Assembly: GCF_021130785.1 (NCBI RefSeq)
Contig: NC_060210.1
Location: 186,442,501-186,506,500 of the forward strand
DNA length: 64,000 nucleotides
Direction: 5' to 3'
Origin: Homalodisca vitripennis
Lineage: Eukaryota; Arthropoda; Insecta; Hemiptera; Cicadellidae
A program made the translations under genes and the position numbers. The notes under the pieces were generated by a model that searched no databases, was not told the origin of the DNA, and was given only the letters and a program-made list of their open reading frames with translations. This document shows positions 11,860 through 23,856 of this stretch, one piece after another (position 1 is the first letter of the stretch; each line of letters begins with the position of its first letter).

Positions 11860-11986
11860 ATTGAGGAAGGACTTCCTCTCCCTTCTTGGACGGACAAAAT
11901 CTACCCACAACCCTTAACCTTCTTGGCCGATCAACTCCTGAGGGCGTCTTCAGCGGGCTCGGACACTCAGATAAGATATGTAGAGG
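11860..11986 (+). CDS. Copy 1 exon 5
   Basis: 127 nt, phase 0 to phase 1: IEEGLPLPSW...SAGSDTQIRYVE plus the first G of a Gly codon. Its length matches copies 3 and 4, so the reading frame here is intact, unlike copy 2. Confidence 0.9.
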
Positions 11987-12976
11987 GTAATAATACACTG
12001 GAATGATATTTAACCTAAAATTACTTTTGGGGGTAACAGTATTATCACAAGTTATTTGTTTATTGATTCAACACAATAAATATTTAACAACCGATTATAT
12101 CGATATTATTTATTAAAAATAACTTTTGGATATTGATTTTTATTTCAGTCCTCAGAATTGTCCACATTCGTGCGTAAATTTTACCTTTTTATCAAGCACA
12201 TTTTACTTCTCTATATATAAAACGCAAAACGTTCATTCACTCAAAACTAACTCTCCAACTTTCCGATATCCTAGAAAGTTGACTTTTGGCATATATATGA
12301 GTAAATAAAAAAAAAATTAAAGCATTTTCGTGCAGATACATCATCCATAAGTATTGCAACGGGGTTGCAACAACTACATGAACTACATTTTGTTTTTAAA
12401 CTCTCTGAAGTCCTAGAATGATAGTCAAGTACTATCGAGTAAATTCTTGGTGAAAATAATCTCAGCCTCATATTGGACGTTTAATAGGCAATAATGTGTT
12501 GAAAGAATCAGCCATGTTGCCATTGGTAAGGGTAAAGAGTGCCTTATTTTACTAGGTTGTAAGGGGTACAAAGGCCTCTCTCAGTTGATGAAAGCAAACT
12601 GATCTCTTCCATAGTTGGATAAGTAATCTAACATGAAATTGAAGAAAAGATATCTAACATGTATCTATGAAAAAGAAACTTGACTTCTTCAATGTGGTGT
12701 CTATGTGAATCTGGGGAAATATAAAATGAGGCACTGAATAAGCTCAAAATGTATTCCTGCATCATTTCGGTATTAGATACATCTAGACTACAAAAGAAGT
12801 ACATTAGGCTTCCTAGAAACCATCCAGTGTGATCCAGATGAAGATAATACCAATGCACGGTGAAGGAACCGAGTTTTCTACACATAATGTAGCTATAGTT
12901 GGAAGAGTTGATTCAATGTGAATCTCTAGGAGTCAAATCTGCCCAGATCCCAGGAGTCAAGTATGTGACAGAGTCC

Positions 12977-13003
12977 GATTTCAGTTGCTGCACTAAGCGT
13001 AAG
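12977..13003 (+). repeat. Solo MITE end (right TIR type), copy 1 intron 5
   Basis: GATTTCAGTTGCTGCACTAA followed by GCGTAAG matches the right end of the 6011-6276 MITE with few changes. The equivalent in copy 2 is at 30758-30782. Confidence 0.5.
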
Positions 13004-13116
13004 CTGCATGGATCTGAACTGAACATTCGCATTGAATTGAATCCTTTGATCTGGAGTACGTTAAATAAATATTACTGTGCTTCTCATTAAAAACAAACGC
13101 GATCTTCTTATTTCAG

Positions 13117-13344
13117 GTGAATATTTCAAGGTGGTTGTAAGTCTGATGAAGGCAAAGATCGAGGGTACTCTACGCCCAGAAAGGAGGATGTTCTACTTCT
13201 CCGGGCATGATTTAACCCTCCTGGGGTTACAAGGTGTCCTGGGATTGGCCCAAGATCCATCTGGCCGCCTCAACGCCAGGACGGGATCTGCTTTGATAAT
13301 TGAACTGCACAAAAACCTACAATCTAAACAATTTCTACGTTCAG
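13117..13344 (+). CDS. Copy 1 exon 6 (HD catalytic exon, +1 frameshift)
   Basis: GEYFKVVVSLMKAKIEGTLR..., then FYFSGHDLTLLGLQGVLGLA with the proton-donor HD pair. Around 13320-13335 there is one base more than in copies 2-4, so FYVQ is replaced by QFLRS and the exon leaves in the wrong phase. Confidence 0.88.
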
Positions 13345-14210
13345 GTAAAAATGAGCTAATTATAGATTAGTTTCTAAATATGATGTAAAAGAACGGATTG
13401 AAGAAATCCTCATTTTTTCACTTTTACTTTCACACATACTACGCGTGGTTGTAGAACCTTCTTTAGATCGCTTATTACGATGGATAATAGATATTGATAT
13501 TCTATCCAGTTACATGGCTGGACATTCAAAATTGACTTCTAAATTGATAAATTCCCTCTATATGATGCTTAAACTAAAATAGTAGTACTTTATTTAAAAG
13601 AAGTTACTGTTTGCAAGAGTGGATAACTTTAACCTCATAAAATCTCATAGGTATCAAGAAGGGGTTTTCATTTTGTGTTAATATGAAATAAGTTATTTTA
13701 GAAAACATGCTACTGGAAGAATATAAGGACTGTGAAAAAATATTTCTTAAACTAAATATTATGATTTTATAAGATATAATATACAGGGGTTTTCAAAAAT
13801 CGAGGGATGCATCGATGGTATAGTAACAAGAAATAAACCTGTATATCATTATATAACCTAAATTCTTCCCCCGTGACTAACCATTGGATGGTCTTTAAGG
13901 TTAGTTACACTATATATCAGTTTACACATTCTGATGGAAAAAACAATAAAAGATTTGAATAATATGAAGAAACTAGCAGCCATTTAATGTTTGACATTAC
14001 GAAGAATGAAATTTAATATATGAGGATATTAAATACCCGAACTTAGAAAGTTGCTTTAGGAAAAAGACCGTTAGGAATTACAAAAGTTAGAGAATTTTTA
14101 AACAATAATTTTAGACATATACATTTTTTCTGACTGAAGATTTAACATAGCCTGCTCAATGCAGAAACATAAGACAAATTTGTCTAATTTATATTTTTAT
14201 TAAATAGTTT

Positions 14211-14253
14211 TATATATATATATACATATATATATACATATATATATACATAT

Positions 14254-14324
<71 letters not shown>

Positions 14325-14329
14325 ATAGT
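14211..14329. repeat. (TA)n microsatellite, copy 1 intron 6
   Basis: About 119 bp of TA repeats with a few C interruptions. Confidence 0.95.
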
Positions 14330-14409
14330 TCGACAAGCACGACAACTTACTGTTAATTAAAGTCAGTGTGTTTTTTCCTTGTACTTTAATTTTTTATTTA
14401 TTACTCCAG

Positions 14410-14568
14410 GTATTGTACATAGACGGAGCCTCACCAGACTTGGAACCCCTAGACATCAACATCCCCGGCTGTGACTCTCCCTGTGACTTTCACCTGCTGT
14501 CGAACATCACTGAGAAATACTACAACATCACAGATTGGGAGAAAGAGTGTCAAAGTATTGACCACTAG
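14410..14568 (+). CDS. Copy 1 exon 7 (Cys-rich C-terminus, probably not translated in frame)
   Basis: In the family frame this is 52 codons plus TAG: VLYIDGASPDLEPL, CDSPCDFHLL, NITEKYYNITDWEKECQ. No stops are seen in the family frame, suggesting the upstream frameshift is recent. Confidence 0.85.
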   Translation, partial: VLYIDGASPDLEPLDINIPGCDSPCDFHLLSNITEKYYNITDWEKECQSIDH

Positions 14569-14599
14569 TAATCTCAACCAGTTTTTAATTAATTGAAAA

Positions 14600-14820
14600 T
14601 ATATACTTATAAAAATCTAATAATGTATGCGTGAGTGTGTGTTTTACTTAATCACTTAATAAATACTGGACCGATTGTAATGAAACTTCACATGGACATT
14701 CTTAGACTACCTAGTTAACATATAGGCTTATTCCTATTTCAAAAATCACTCCCGGTACGCTCCACTGTACTTGAAAACTTCCTTTTTGGCGGAATCAGCA
14801 GATAGTAAATGCGATTTTAA
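14600..14820 (+). repeat. 'GGACCGATTGTAATGAAACTT' family repeat
   Basis: Contains GGACCGATTGTAATGAAAC and GGACATTCTTA, a widespread insect repeat signature. Copies in the window are near 32610, 43050, 56755 and 57310. Confidence 0.5.
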
Positions 14821-15749
14821 TCATCTGCCAAAGTCAAGAATAATATTGTTATAAATGTAATAATTATAGACATTTCAACAAGTGTTAGTATATGTTTGTT
14901 CCTGTTCGTCAGTCAGATACAATTTGTAAATGTCTTATTACGTGCAAATGCTTTCTTTTTCTAGGTTTGCTTTTATTGAGGTTTTAATCAACTACAGTCA
15001 AATGTCGATATTTATTACACTATAACTGAAAAGCTAAGTAGTTAAACTTTAGTCTCCCACATTGGCCTAAAATATTTCAATAGTTACTGGCATCTTTGGA
15101 GCGATTTATTAAAATATCATTAAATATTCGAGAAATCTTTAGAGATAATTATAGAAAAGAATTTCAATCTCCCACTTCAGGGCTCAATTTTTTAAAATTA
15201 AATTTGAAATGGATTAAAAAATTGGAATATTCTTTGGTGTGATAGTAACGTATCTATTACTTATTTCAGAATGGTTTAAAATGCTAATTAAAAGAATATA
15301 AGAATGAGAATATCTTTATTTTTAAAAGTGTTACGTTCCTATTTTTAAAAATTTGCTAGATTTGTAAACTAATAATTTAAGAATCACTTCAACTTTATTT
15401 AACTATTAACACACATTTCAGTATACCACTTGCATGGTGACTCATATCAAAATTAACAAAAAACAAACAATTTACTTATATTATCATACTAACCAATATT
15501 TTAACTAAACATACTTTTATGAATATATGTTAAGGCATCTAAAGGAAAAGCCTGTGCAGAGGTTCCTTCGTGCTAAATTAAATTAATTTTGATTAGAATA
15601 ACTCCCGTTTATCAAATGACTGCGTTATATCTAAATCTATACTTTTGTGCAACTCTGGTCCTAATAAATAGTTTTAACTAATAGTATGCAGAAGAAAATA
15701 TATATTTGGTTACTTAATCAAATCAAATCAAATCAATCAAATCAATCTC

Positions 15750-15900
15750 TTTATTGCATTTTGACAATGGACATTGTATTGCAAAAGTCAGAAGTAAGTA
15801 AGATAAACCACAGGCTTAGACGTTTAAAACACATTCATACTTACAATTCATGCATTCACTCAAACACATTCAAACTGACTTCAGATCCAAGTTAAATTTA
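15750..15900 (-). repeat. LINE 3' untranslated end
   Basis: On the minus strand it ends CAATGTCCATTGTCAAAATG, then AATAAAGAG, then the TTTGA-type tail. No target-site duplication could be identified with confidence. Confidence 0.6.
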
Positions 15901-16532
15901 GAATTTAGACATCCCAGCGGCTGACCATGAATTCATCGACAGAATAAAACGCTTTGGACACCAAAAGGCGTTTAAGACGAGTTTTGAATTGATGTTGATT
16001 GGCGGAAAGTTTGACACTTTCAGGGAGCTTGTTTATTAGTCTGACACCAACTTGTTGAGGAGATGTTGTGATAATGTCAGTCTGTATTGCCGAGTTCGGA
16101 AGTTGTCCCTGCCTCTCGTCTCATAGTGGTGAACGCTACCGCCACGAACCAAATCACACACTTTGATTTGCAGTACATGATCACCTCCAGAACATAAAGG
16201 CAGGGCAAAGTCAGCAATTCTAACTCCCTGAAAGATTCCCTACACGACTCTCTGTAAATTTAAAATTTGCAATGATTCTGATTGCCTTTTTTTGGAGCTT
16301 GAAAACTCTTTCCATTTTGTTTTTGGCACAACCTCCCCAGAGTCTCATCCATACGTAAAGTAAAGTGTGGATGAATCAGCCGAAATATGCCATTTTCAGA
16401 ACTCTGGGGGAACAGAACTTTGCCAGGTGCCGCAAGGCATATATGCCTGAGGCCACTCTAGCACATACATTGTCAACATGATCAGCCCAGGTCAGTCCTC
16501 TGTCTAGGAACATTCCCAGAAACTTTGTGGAG

Positions 16533-17408
16533 TTAGTTTTCCTCTAAAAGCACATCATCCACAAACACGGCAGGCTGAACTTCGTGATCATTTTGTCGGA
16601 GGCTAAAACACATGACATTTGTTTTTGAATGATTTGTTTTCAGGTTCAATTCAGCAAAATACTGAATGCATGCATTCAGTTCCATGAAGGATGTGATTTC
16701 CAGGTCTTGAGTTGATTTGTTTTTGATACAGAGAGTTGTGTCGTCAGCATATACTGAACCAGTTTTTCCATGCTGGATCACTGAATTCAGTCTGCAGACG
16801 TAAACTAGGAACAAAAGAGGCCCAAGGATGGAGCCCTGAGGGACACCATGGGTCATTTTAATTTTGTTTGAGACGGACGTTCGATACCTCAAACGCACTG
16901 GTCTCGATCCTTGAGGTAAGAAGTGAGCCATAAGTGCGAGAGACCCCGAACGCCGCATTTTATCCAACTGGAGCAAAAGTGTTTCATGATGCACACAGTC
17001 AAACGCTTTGGATAGGTCGAGGAATATACTGAGCACATGTTTCTCGTCCTTCCAATCCATCGACAACATTGTCCAAAAGATTTGTTCACCGCGTCTATTG
17101 TGGATCTGTTTTTCCTAAATCCAAATTGTTCCGGATTTAGGATATTGTTTATTTTCTAGAAAGCTTGCAAGCTTTTCATAGAAAATTTTTTCAAAAATTT
17201 TGCTGAAGACTGGAAGAATTGAGATTGGACGATAGTTGCTTGCAAGGCAAGGATCGTCCTGTTTGAAGATCGGAATGACTTTGGATGTCTTCAAAAGTGA
17301 TGGGAAGGTTCCTTTTTCAAAAGAAAAGTTGATCAATTTTGTGAGTGGTCTCAATATATGCCTGAAGCAGTGTTTGAGTAGCCACACTGACATCCCGTTT
17401 TGCGTCAC
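16533..17408 (-). pseudogene. LINE reverse transcriptase (two frames)
   Basis: 17115-17408 carries NYRPISILPVFSKIFEKI. 16533-17069, in another frame, carries FLDLSKAFDCVHHETLL, PQGSILGPLLFL and the active-site YADDTTL. The 3' part continues with stops to about 15900. The catalytic residues are present, but the frame is broken between the two blocks. Confidence 0.9.
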
Positions 17409-17847
17409 AAGATTTTTTTATGAGTTGAGTCCCTGTATGACTCGTGCAACCTCCCCTTCACACACAGGAGCCATGGCCATGGATGCAACCCGATACAACA
17501 GCATCTCCTCCTCGTGAAACCGAGGTTCAGTTAATGCCGAACCCACTGTAGCCACGGAAAGAGAAGTATTTATTAAATTCGTCTGCCACTTGAGCTCGGT
17601 TTTCAACAATTTTGTCTTCAATTTTAATTGCGATTTCTTTTGTGTTTTTTTATCTGGTGTGTATCACGAGAAAAGTCGTTTATGATTTTCCAAGCTGTTT
17701 TCGAGAAGTTTTCGCAGTTACCCAAGGCCTTATTAACATCATAGGCTTTAGCAGCTCGTATGACTTTTTTATAAATCCTTCGGTAATTTCTGAAAAAAAA
17801 TTTGAAATGTTCGTTTTGGGTTCCAATGAAAAATTTTGTGAAAGAAT

Positions 17848-18762
17848 TTAAGCTTTTCTCGAGATACAAGAATTCCCTTTGTCAACCACGTGCCTTTTTT
17901 TAGGTGCGTGATTGACTTTGGTCCTTCTGAACGGACAAGCAACATCCAGATAATAGTTGAAACTATCACTGAATGCCACATACATGTCATCGACACTTCC
18001 AGAGTTATCCAAAAATTGCCAGGGCTCAGCTTCCAAAACATCGTTTAAGTGGCGAATGTTCTGGGGCCGAATCACTCTTGCAATTTTAAATTTTGAATTT
18101 TGACTTTCAAGTTTGCACCCACGGATCACGGCCCCCTGCGCAAAGTGGTCAGAGATTGCAGAGTTCAAAACAGAGACTGTGATGTCAGGAATGTTTGTGA
18201 CAACATTGTCGATGGCAGTACTCGTCGTAGCGGTCACTCGTGTCGGTGAATTCACGGACCAATTTAGATTGAAAGAATTTAAAACATCGCGAAGCCGCTG
18301 GGTTAGGGGGTCGGTGGGATTCATTACATTAATGTTAAAGTCTCCCATTATTAGGAACTTCACAGAATTTAAAAACAGGTCATTAAGAAGTCGCTCAAAA
18401 TTTTCAAAAAAGGAGTTGCTACAGCCATTGGGTGATCTGTATAACCCGATGACTGCTATTTTTCCCAAACAGTTTGACGTGATTTTTATGCCTTCGGCTT
18501 CAAAATTCATTTCAATCATGTTGTTAATTTTGAAAGGTTCAAATTTTGAAAATGCTTTCACAAAAATTGCCACACCGCCCCCTTTGAAACGATTTCGACA
18601 GAAATGTTTTGCCAATTCAAAATTTGGAATTTTGAAAAGATGGATGTTGTCATCTATGAAACCGTGCTCAGATACTATAAACACATCGGGATTTAATTCT
18701 TCGCACATGACTGCCAATTCATCAATTTTGTTGGTTGCAATTTGGGCATTTCTGATGAACAA
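17848..18762 (-). pseudogene. LINE AP-endonuclease domain
   Basis: 304 codons open. Motifs in order: ELNPDVFIVSEHGF, GGGVAIFV, IGLYRSPN, FLIMGDFNIN, and SDHFA near the C-terminus, as in the exonuclease-endonuclease-phosphatase fold. It continues toward the RT in a different frame (17624-18041). Confidence 0.88.
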
Positions 18763-18855
18763 ATTTCAAATTTTCGGTTGTGAATTTGGAATTTTGAGAT
18801 TTTTGAAGATTTTTCCGTGTTTGGTTTTGTTTTACGGCTGGATCCGAAATCATTC

Positions 18856-20445
18856 CTATACCGGTTTCACTCTGACAATGTTCTCCAAGTTTTTTTGTTC
18901 AGGAGAGCGTCCACTCTCGTCAACACTGCCTGGCGTTGGTGACCCCCTGAGTGCCTCCGCGTAGGTGGCGTGCTGAAGTCTTGGAGACTGATGGAGGGTG
19001 TCAGCTGAACTCCCCGCTGGCAGCAGCAGCAGGAGCCGGGACGGTGGGGGCCGGCGCAGCAGCGACGATTTGCAGCGGCGGCGCGCAGACACCTTGGGTC
19101 TCAGCAGTGCAAGGGTCTTCACTACCATCCCCGCCAGTAGCCGCTTACCCCGCATTGAGAGATGCTGACCGTGCCTCGTGAAATGCCTCCGGCCGATGTT
19201 ATTGAAGTTTACCACGCGGATGTTGTGCCGGACAGCCAACTCCTCAATGTAAGCATTCACGAGCACGGTCTCATCATGGATGGGGTGATCTGGTTCCAAG
19301 TCATGTCGAAGCGGTAAGGTGACAAGAACAAGTTCAGTGTTGGCAGGTCTGGCAGCGATGTGAGCCTCCAGGTGGCGGTAAATGACGTGCTGTTTGCCCA
19401 CTGCCAGATCGTTTGAGCCCGCGATTAAACACCTCGCAGTGGGTCCCGGACCGAGGTGGAGTATGGCCCGTTCTCAAGATGTCCAGCAGGCCGGCGCCGG
19501 GCATGCACATGTCACCAACAGAGGGCGGGAGGAAGGTCATGGATTTCACAAGTCCCGAGATGTGGCGAGAGAGTGGCTATCACCTCTGATATTAATGGAA
19601 CGGAAGTGAGGATAGGGGTTTGGGACGTCCTGTCGATTTTTCTGTAAAGGTTTACTATGATTGAGTGTTGGATTGGGGATTTTAGAGCTATTTTTAATTT
19701 TTTGATCATGGAAAGGCATTTTTTTTTGTTTTTTTTAGTCAGAACTTGAGAAATTTGTTTCTGTTTGGTTGGAGCTACTTTTTTTGAAGGTCTCACTTCT
19801 ATCCATGGATGAGTAGGAGTCACATCCACATCCTCACATGTCCTCAGCTGATTCTTCAGGCATTGATTTTCTGCCTGAAGTACTTCTATCGTCGTTTTAA
19901 AGGCTATTAAGAATGTCAGTGATCTCAGCACACACCGCGTACACGCGGTAGACCACAGATCACACTGCGCACCAAAGTCCACGGAAACAGGCACGGGGTC
20001 TTCAGGTGGATAGGAGGGCGGGTCACACTGGACGCCACGGTCCACCCTCGCGCGGAGGCGCGGGCGGTCTGGTCGACGCGGGATGTGTTCATTGTAAATA
20101 TCTGGTCAGTGAACTGGAGCAAGCGAGTGTCTGACTCAACGGTGTGATCCAGAAGTATCTTAAATTCACTTTTTAAGGCGCTCAATTTCCTTTTTAAGAC
20201 GAGAAACCTCCGTTGCTGGGTCTTCAGCTGATACTGGGGCGATGCTAATCTCGTCCGCTTGGACCAGGTGTGGTGGGGACCAGTGTGAGGCCAGGGTCGG
20301 GCGTGGAGCAGACAGGCGCAGGCGGTGTGGCGGGTGTCGGCGGCGTGTGGAGGGTGCAGATGTCGCAGCTGAAGCGGGGTGGAGTGGAGGATGACGAAGC
20401 GGCCGCAGGACGAGGCCTGGTCAGCGGCGACAAGAGGGAACTCAT
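18856..20445 (-). pseudogene. LINE ORF1 (basic/coiled-coil plus SGNH esterase), frameshifted
   Basis: A plausible start is at 20445 (MSSLLSPLTRP). It is followed by a Pro-rich region, a Lys/Leu coiled-coil-like part, a Lys-rich segment (19512-20045), and an esterase-like C-terminus with LVLVTLPLRHD and TRHGQHLSMRGKRLLAG (18856-19401). The TRHG here is the esterase/ORF1 pattern, not a phosphatase motif. GC content is much higher than in the surrounding DNA. Confidence 0.75.
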
Positions 20446-20869
20446 GGTGACTGCGTGATCGCCAGTGTGTTTTGTCGTTACACACAGTCACTCTCGTCAT
20501 GCTTGCATCAGTTTTGATTAGATGCACCGCAATTTTTGCCCAGCAAGCAAAGCCAAGAAACATCACCATTCCTCAGAATTCTTTTTTGTCTATATTTCAC
20601 ATTGTTGAAAATAATGAAGGGGCTTCCAGACTTAGTTTTCTCAACGGTAAATGTCATGGTTATTAAATAAATAAAATATAGGCTATTATAAATTAAATAT
20701 ATAAAATAAAAATATTTAAATAAATTAAATAAATAAAATAGATAAACAATTTGATAAAATTTAAATGGAAATAGTAACAATAAAATCTGGTCAATGAATA
20801 ACAAATATAGTTTTGTGGAATTAAAATTATTTACAACAGGTTTGTTTGGTGTTCAGAGTCTACTGAGGG

Positions 20870-20985
20870 GGCAAAAAGTAACTGTCAGACTCGTGATTAG
20901 AACCAGGAATCTGTGGGTCGTAGTCCGTGACGCTTACCGGGTGTTGCCACTGGAGCTGGTCTTGTCGGTGATTACTGGTGATTGA
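20870..20985 (-). mobile_element. tRNA-like SINE head
   Basis: On the minus strand a box-A-like GGCAACACCCGG, a stem-like GTCACGGACTACGACCCA and a box-B-like GGTTCTAATCAC are spaced as in a tRNA gene. The sequence is imperfect, so it is a tRNA-derived SINE or degraded tRNA pseudogene, not a working tRNA. Confidence 0.45.
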
Positions 20986-20989
20986 CTAG

Positions 20990-21665
20990 CCGCGCCGCTC
21001 CAAGTTATGTTAAACGTGGATTGTTTGGCAGAGTACAAGTCTAACCTTGTTAGTTCTTTGGTTAGATGTACACACAGTCATTACTCACGGAGGAGATAAG
21101 CAGTCCTATTCACTTAAAAAAAAAAATAGATTTACGTTAATTACGCCTATTCCGAGGTCAAACACTATTATCAGAGTTATAAAACCATTCAAAATTAAAT
21201 AAACTGTGGAGCGTCGATTGTTGCGTGTTTACATGATAGGACCAGGCCTACCAACCCTCCATAATTTAATAGCCATAATTTCAATAGTTTCGAAAAAATG
21301 TGTATATTTTTGAATCATATATTTCTTTTGGTATTGTATGAAACATTTTCGGTCCCAGAAAATAATAACTGTTTCTAAAAATGGTTAATTTGGGTTTTGG
21401 AACTGGTATTTTGTCTTTGTGCCTTAATTAAATTTTGTAAATATCAATTAATACTGGCAAATTATCACTAGTGACATAAAACATTTTTAAAACCTTATAC
21501 ACAAACAAATATGTTATTGGAAAATGTTTTTAACTTATAAACAATGGATAAAGGATGGCTCGTATTTACACTTTCTTTTAAGTAATCGATCGATTTTAAC
21601 TAATCTTTTGTTGCATTAAAAGAGGGTTTAAATTTGTTTCATAGGTTCCGTAATAATCCGTATTC
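20990..21665. other. Intergenic, nothing recognised
   Basis: AT-rich spacer between the SINE-like piece and a LINE fragment. Confidence 0.4.
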
Positions 21666-21669
21666 CAAT

Positions 21670-21960
21670 CTACTGTTTACCAATGAAAAAATAACATTCT
21701 TACAACTTTCTCTGTACACATATTCTGCAGAAAATAAAAGGTTCTTAAGATAATATCCAGTTTTTCCTTTACCATGTCTACGTGTTTTTCAAGTTTATTT
21801 CCCTATCCAGCAAGATTCCCAGGTATTTCAAATTGTCAGCCTGCGACACAATTGCACACTCAAGAAACTCTTTGTTTGTACACAAACATTTCAAATAATT
21901 GTATAAAATTTGATTAGTGAAATTTTGTGGATCTTTTTCAGGCTAAAATAACTTTTAGAT
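21670..21960 (-). pseudogene. Second LINE reverse-transcriptase fragment
   Basis: The minus-strand translation contains DNLKYLGILLDREINLKN (family: .lKYLGi.lD..l.w..h), flanked by LILYNYLK-like and FYFLQN-like pieces. It is only the C-terminal part of a reverse transcriptase and abuts the left end of the copy 2 duplication. Confidence 0.6.
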
Positions 21961-21964
21961 GTAC

Positions 21965-22475
21965 GGTTCAGGATGAACCTTGCTGTGGAAGACTGTTATC
22001 GTGACAAAAAAATAAAAATTTTATAAAAATCTGAGATTTGGGGTAATGGTCAACGACTGACTACAAAAATGATATTGAACAACTTGATTTAAACCACAAT
22101 ACTGTAGGCCTACTTAAAGTTTTTACAGAAGGATTAAAAATGATAAAGGTTTGTGCAAAGTCGGTTCAAAAATCTAACTGTTGAACAGGAAGAAATAAAG
22201 AATGGAAATATTTTTAGATATTTTTGGAAGAATTCAAAGAGATACTGGGTTTCACGTTATAAATGGTGACGAAATTGGATTTTTTTAGTACGACTCTAAA
22301 CAAAACTTTAGAGTAAACAATGGCTAAATAACAATTTACCTCGTCCAAAAAAGGCAAGAATGAGCAAATCTTTTAGGTACATACCAAGAGGACAATTGCA
22401 ATGCGCTCATACTGTATAATTAAATCGACATAATAGTGTTATTTGCAGTCATAGAGGCACTGCATGATTATTTAA
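21965..22475 (+). pseudogene. Mariner transposase relic upstream of copy 2 (5'-truncated)
   Basis: Homologous to 3230-3720: ACGGTTCAGGA...GTGGAAGACTGTTATCGTG, LTVEQ-like coding remnants and RPKKARMSKS near 22340. The first ~150 bp of the copy-1 relic are missing, so the duplication edge or a deletion falls inside the transposase. Confidence 0.7.
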
Positions 22476-22710
22476 CCGGTTTTCTAAAGGTTTCAATTAT
22501 TATACTAAATGGTAAACCTGGCACGTTTATCTGCAATTATCAGTTTTGATAGTTACCCAACTAATTAAGTCTATAGTAGGTTACGTTGCAATTTATCAAG
22601 ATATTTTTTGTAAGTTAAGATATAGATAAAGCTAAATGCAAGTTTTCAATTTCCTGGCAGTTGTATCCTTTTGGATCGTTTGTGAAAATACAAGTGCATT
22701 TAGTCCTAAT

Positions 22711-22884
22711 ATGTCAAGAGGGTCATACTTCTTTTCAACTGTGGCGGTGGCGGTGCTGGCAGTGGCTCATAAGCAAACAAGCGAGTCTTTTCCAGTGGAT
22801 AAAGATGTTTTCAACTCAACACCAACCAGTCCTACCAACACAACAGGGACACGAACCTCAGCAACGTTGCAACTTGTTATTGTG
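22711..22884 (+). CDS. Copy 2 exon 1 (signal peptide)
   Basis: 58 codons, MSRGSYFFSTVAVAVLAVAH..., donor GTGAGC. An in-frame upstream ATG at 22636 would add 25 residues starting MQVFNFLAVVSFWIV, itself signal-like. I prefer 22711 because copy 1 can use only that position. Confidence 0.75.
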
Positions 22885-23856
22885 GTGAGCATTGCATAAT
22901 TTTGTTTAAACTTTAATCGTATCTTAGAATTTTCCAGTTGAAAGCTTCTTAAAAAGCTTAATTAGTTAAAGATGAATAACTCAAATCTCAAGAATCAAAA
23001 CAATTCGAATTATCTAACATATCTTTAGTTAATGTATAGGGATGTTAAGGGACTGCATGAAAATCTCCGACTGCACAAAACCTCGAATAAAAATATTCAA
23101 ATTATCCAACTTTTACTGCATCTCTGTGTTTGAATTTACCATTTAACCTACAAAAAAATAAACTAAAAATTATAAGAAATACGTAATAGTTTGCAAAATG
23201 CCGAACTTTTATAAAAAGATCCTCGATATTTGTACAAAGTTTCCTTGAACTTCCAAGGGAGATTTTAGGGTCAGCGAGTAAAAGAGTAGTCTGTCCCCCC
23301 CCTTCTTCCTTTTTACGTCCTTTATTGTCCTATGATACGCTCTCGTATATGTTTATTTTTTATGTTTCCTATAAATATCTTCTAAAATATTCTTGTATTT
23401 TCCTAATACATTGGTGAACTAAAGGAATAGCAATCATGTCCTTTCATAATGGTATAACCAAGTAATCTAAGAGTTAAATTATTTTGTTTCCCAAAATCTT
23501 GAGACTTTTTGTATACATAAATGGTACTAACATTTGTTATGTTACAAATTAATATCTTTTTGAATTGAGCGACAACTTACAAGTAGTGTACTCATAGATT
23601 TGTTTCAGTATTACAACTTTTAGAATACTCTCCAATTTTGTTTGGATTTCCTTCTTTTATATACAGTAGCTTATTATGGTAGTCGCACACAAATCCTCGT
23701 AGTAAAGCCAGGAAAAGACAAGGTAGTGCGTAATAGAAAATGAAATTTCTTATAAGTAGAATAAATAAGTACCACTCGTTTAAAAAGTAGTGCGTATTTT
23801 ACTACAACCCCACGCTCAGCCACATAAACTTCTATATCACCTGGTGATATTTCTAG

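Larger units (their letters stand above)
3950..14568 (+). pseudogene. Histidine acid phosphatase copy 1, frameshifted near the 3' end
   Basis: Exons: 3950-4123, 5722-5826, 6937-7176, 11148-11360, 11860-11986, 13117-13344, 14410-14568. The family product would be a secreted phosphomonoesterase that uses a phospho-histidine intermediate. The catalytic FTRHGSRGP (exon 2) and SGHDLTLLG (exon 6) are both present, and exons 1-5 are in frame. Exon 6 is 228 nt, against 227 nt in the other three copies; the extra base lies just after HKNLQ. Splicing normally into exon 7 then reads the wrong frame and stops after about 18 codons, losing the CDSPCDF and EC cysteines. Reading through the donor gives only eight more codons. 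A catalytic core could still be made, but a stable secreted enzyme is doubtful. An assembly error is the main alternative. Confidence 0.85.
15714..20560 (-). mobile_element. Non-LTR retrotransposon (CR1/L2-like LINE), near full length, decayed
   Basis: Read on the minus strand the order is: ORF1 with a coiled-coil/basic region and an esterase-like domain, AP-type endonuclease, reverse transcriptase, then a 3' end with AATAAAGAGATTGATTTG and a short tandem TTTGA-like tail (15714-15750). Frameshifts and stops break every domain. ORF1 with an esterase domain, APE endonuclease and a microsatellite-like tail instead of poly(A) points to the CR1/L2 group. It lies between copies 1 and 2 of the phosphatase and separates the duplicated units. 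The right boundary is approximate. Confidence 0.85.

Noticed and set aside
18113..18964. 283-codon plus-strand frame
   Set aside because: Antisense shadow of the LINE endonuclease, which has clear motifs on the minus strand.
18856..19401. FTRHG motif on the minus strand
   Set aside because: It belongs to the esterase-type ORF1 of the LINE (TRHGQHLSMRGKRLL); it lacks the RxP continuation and the phosphatase exon context.
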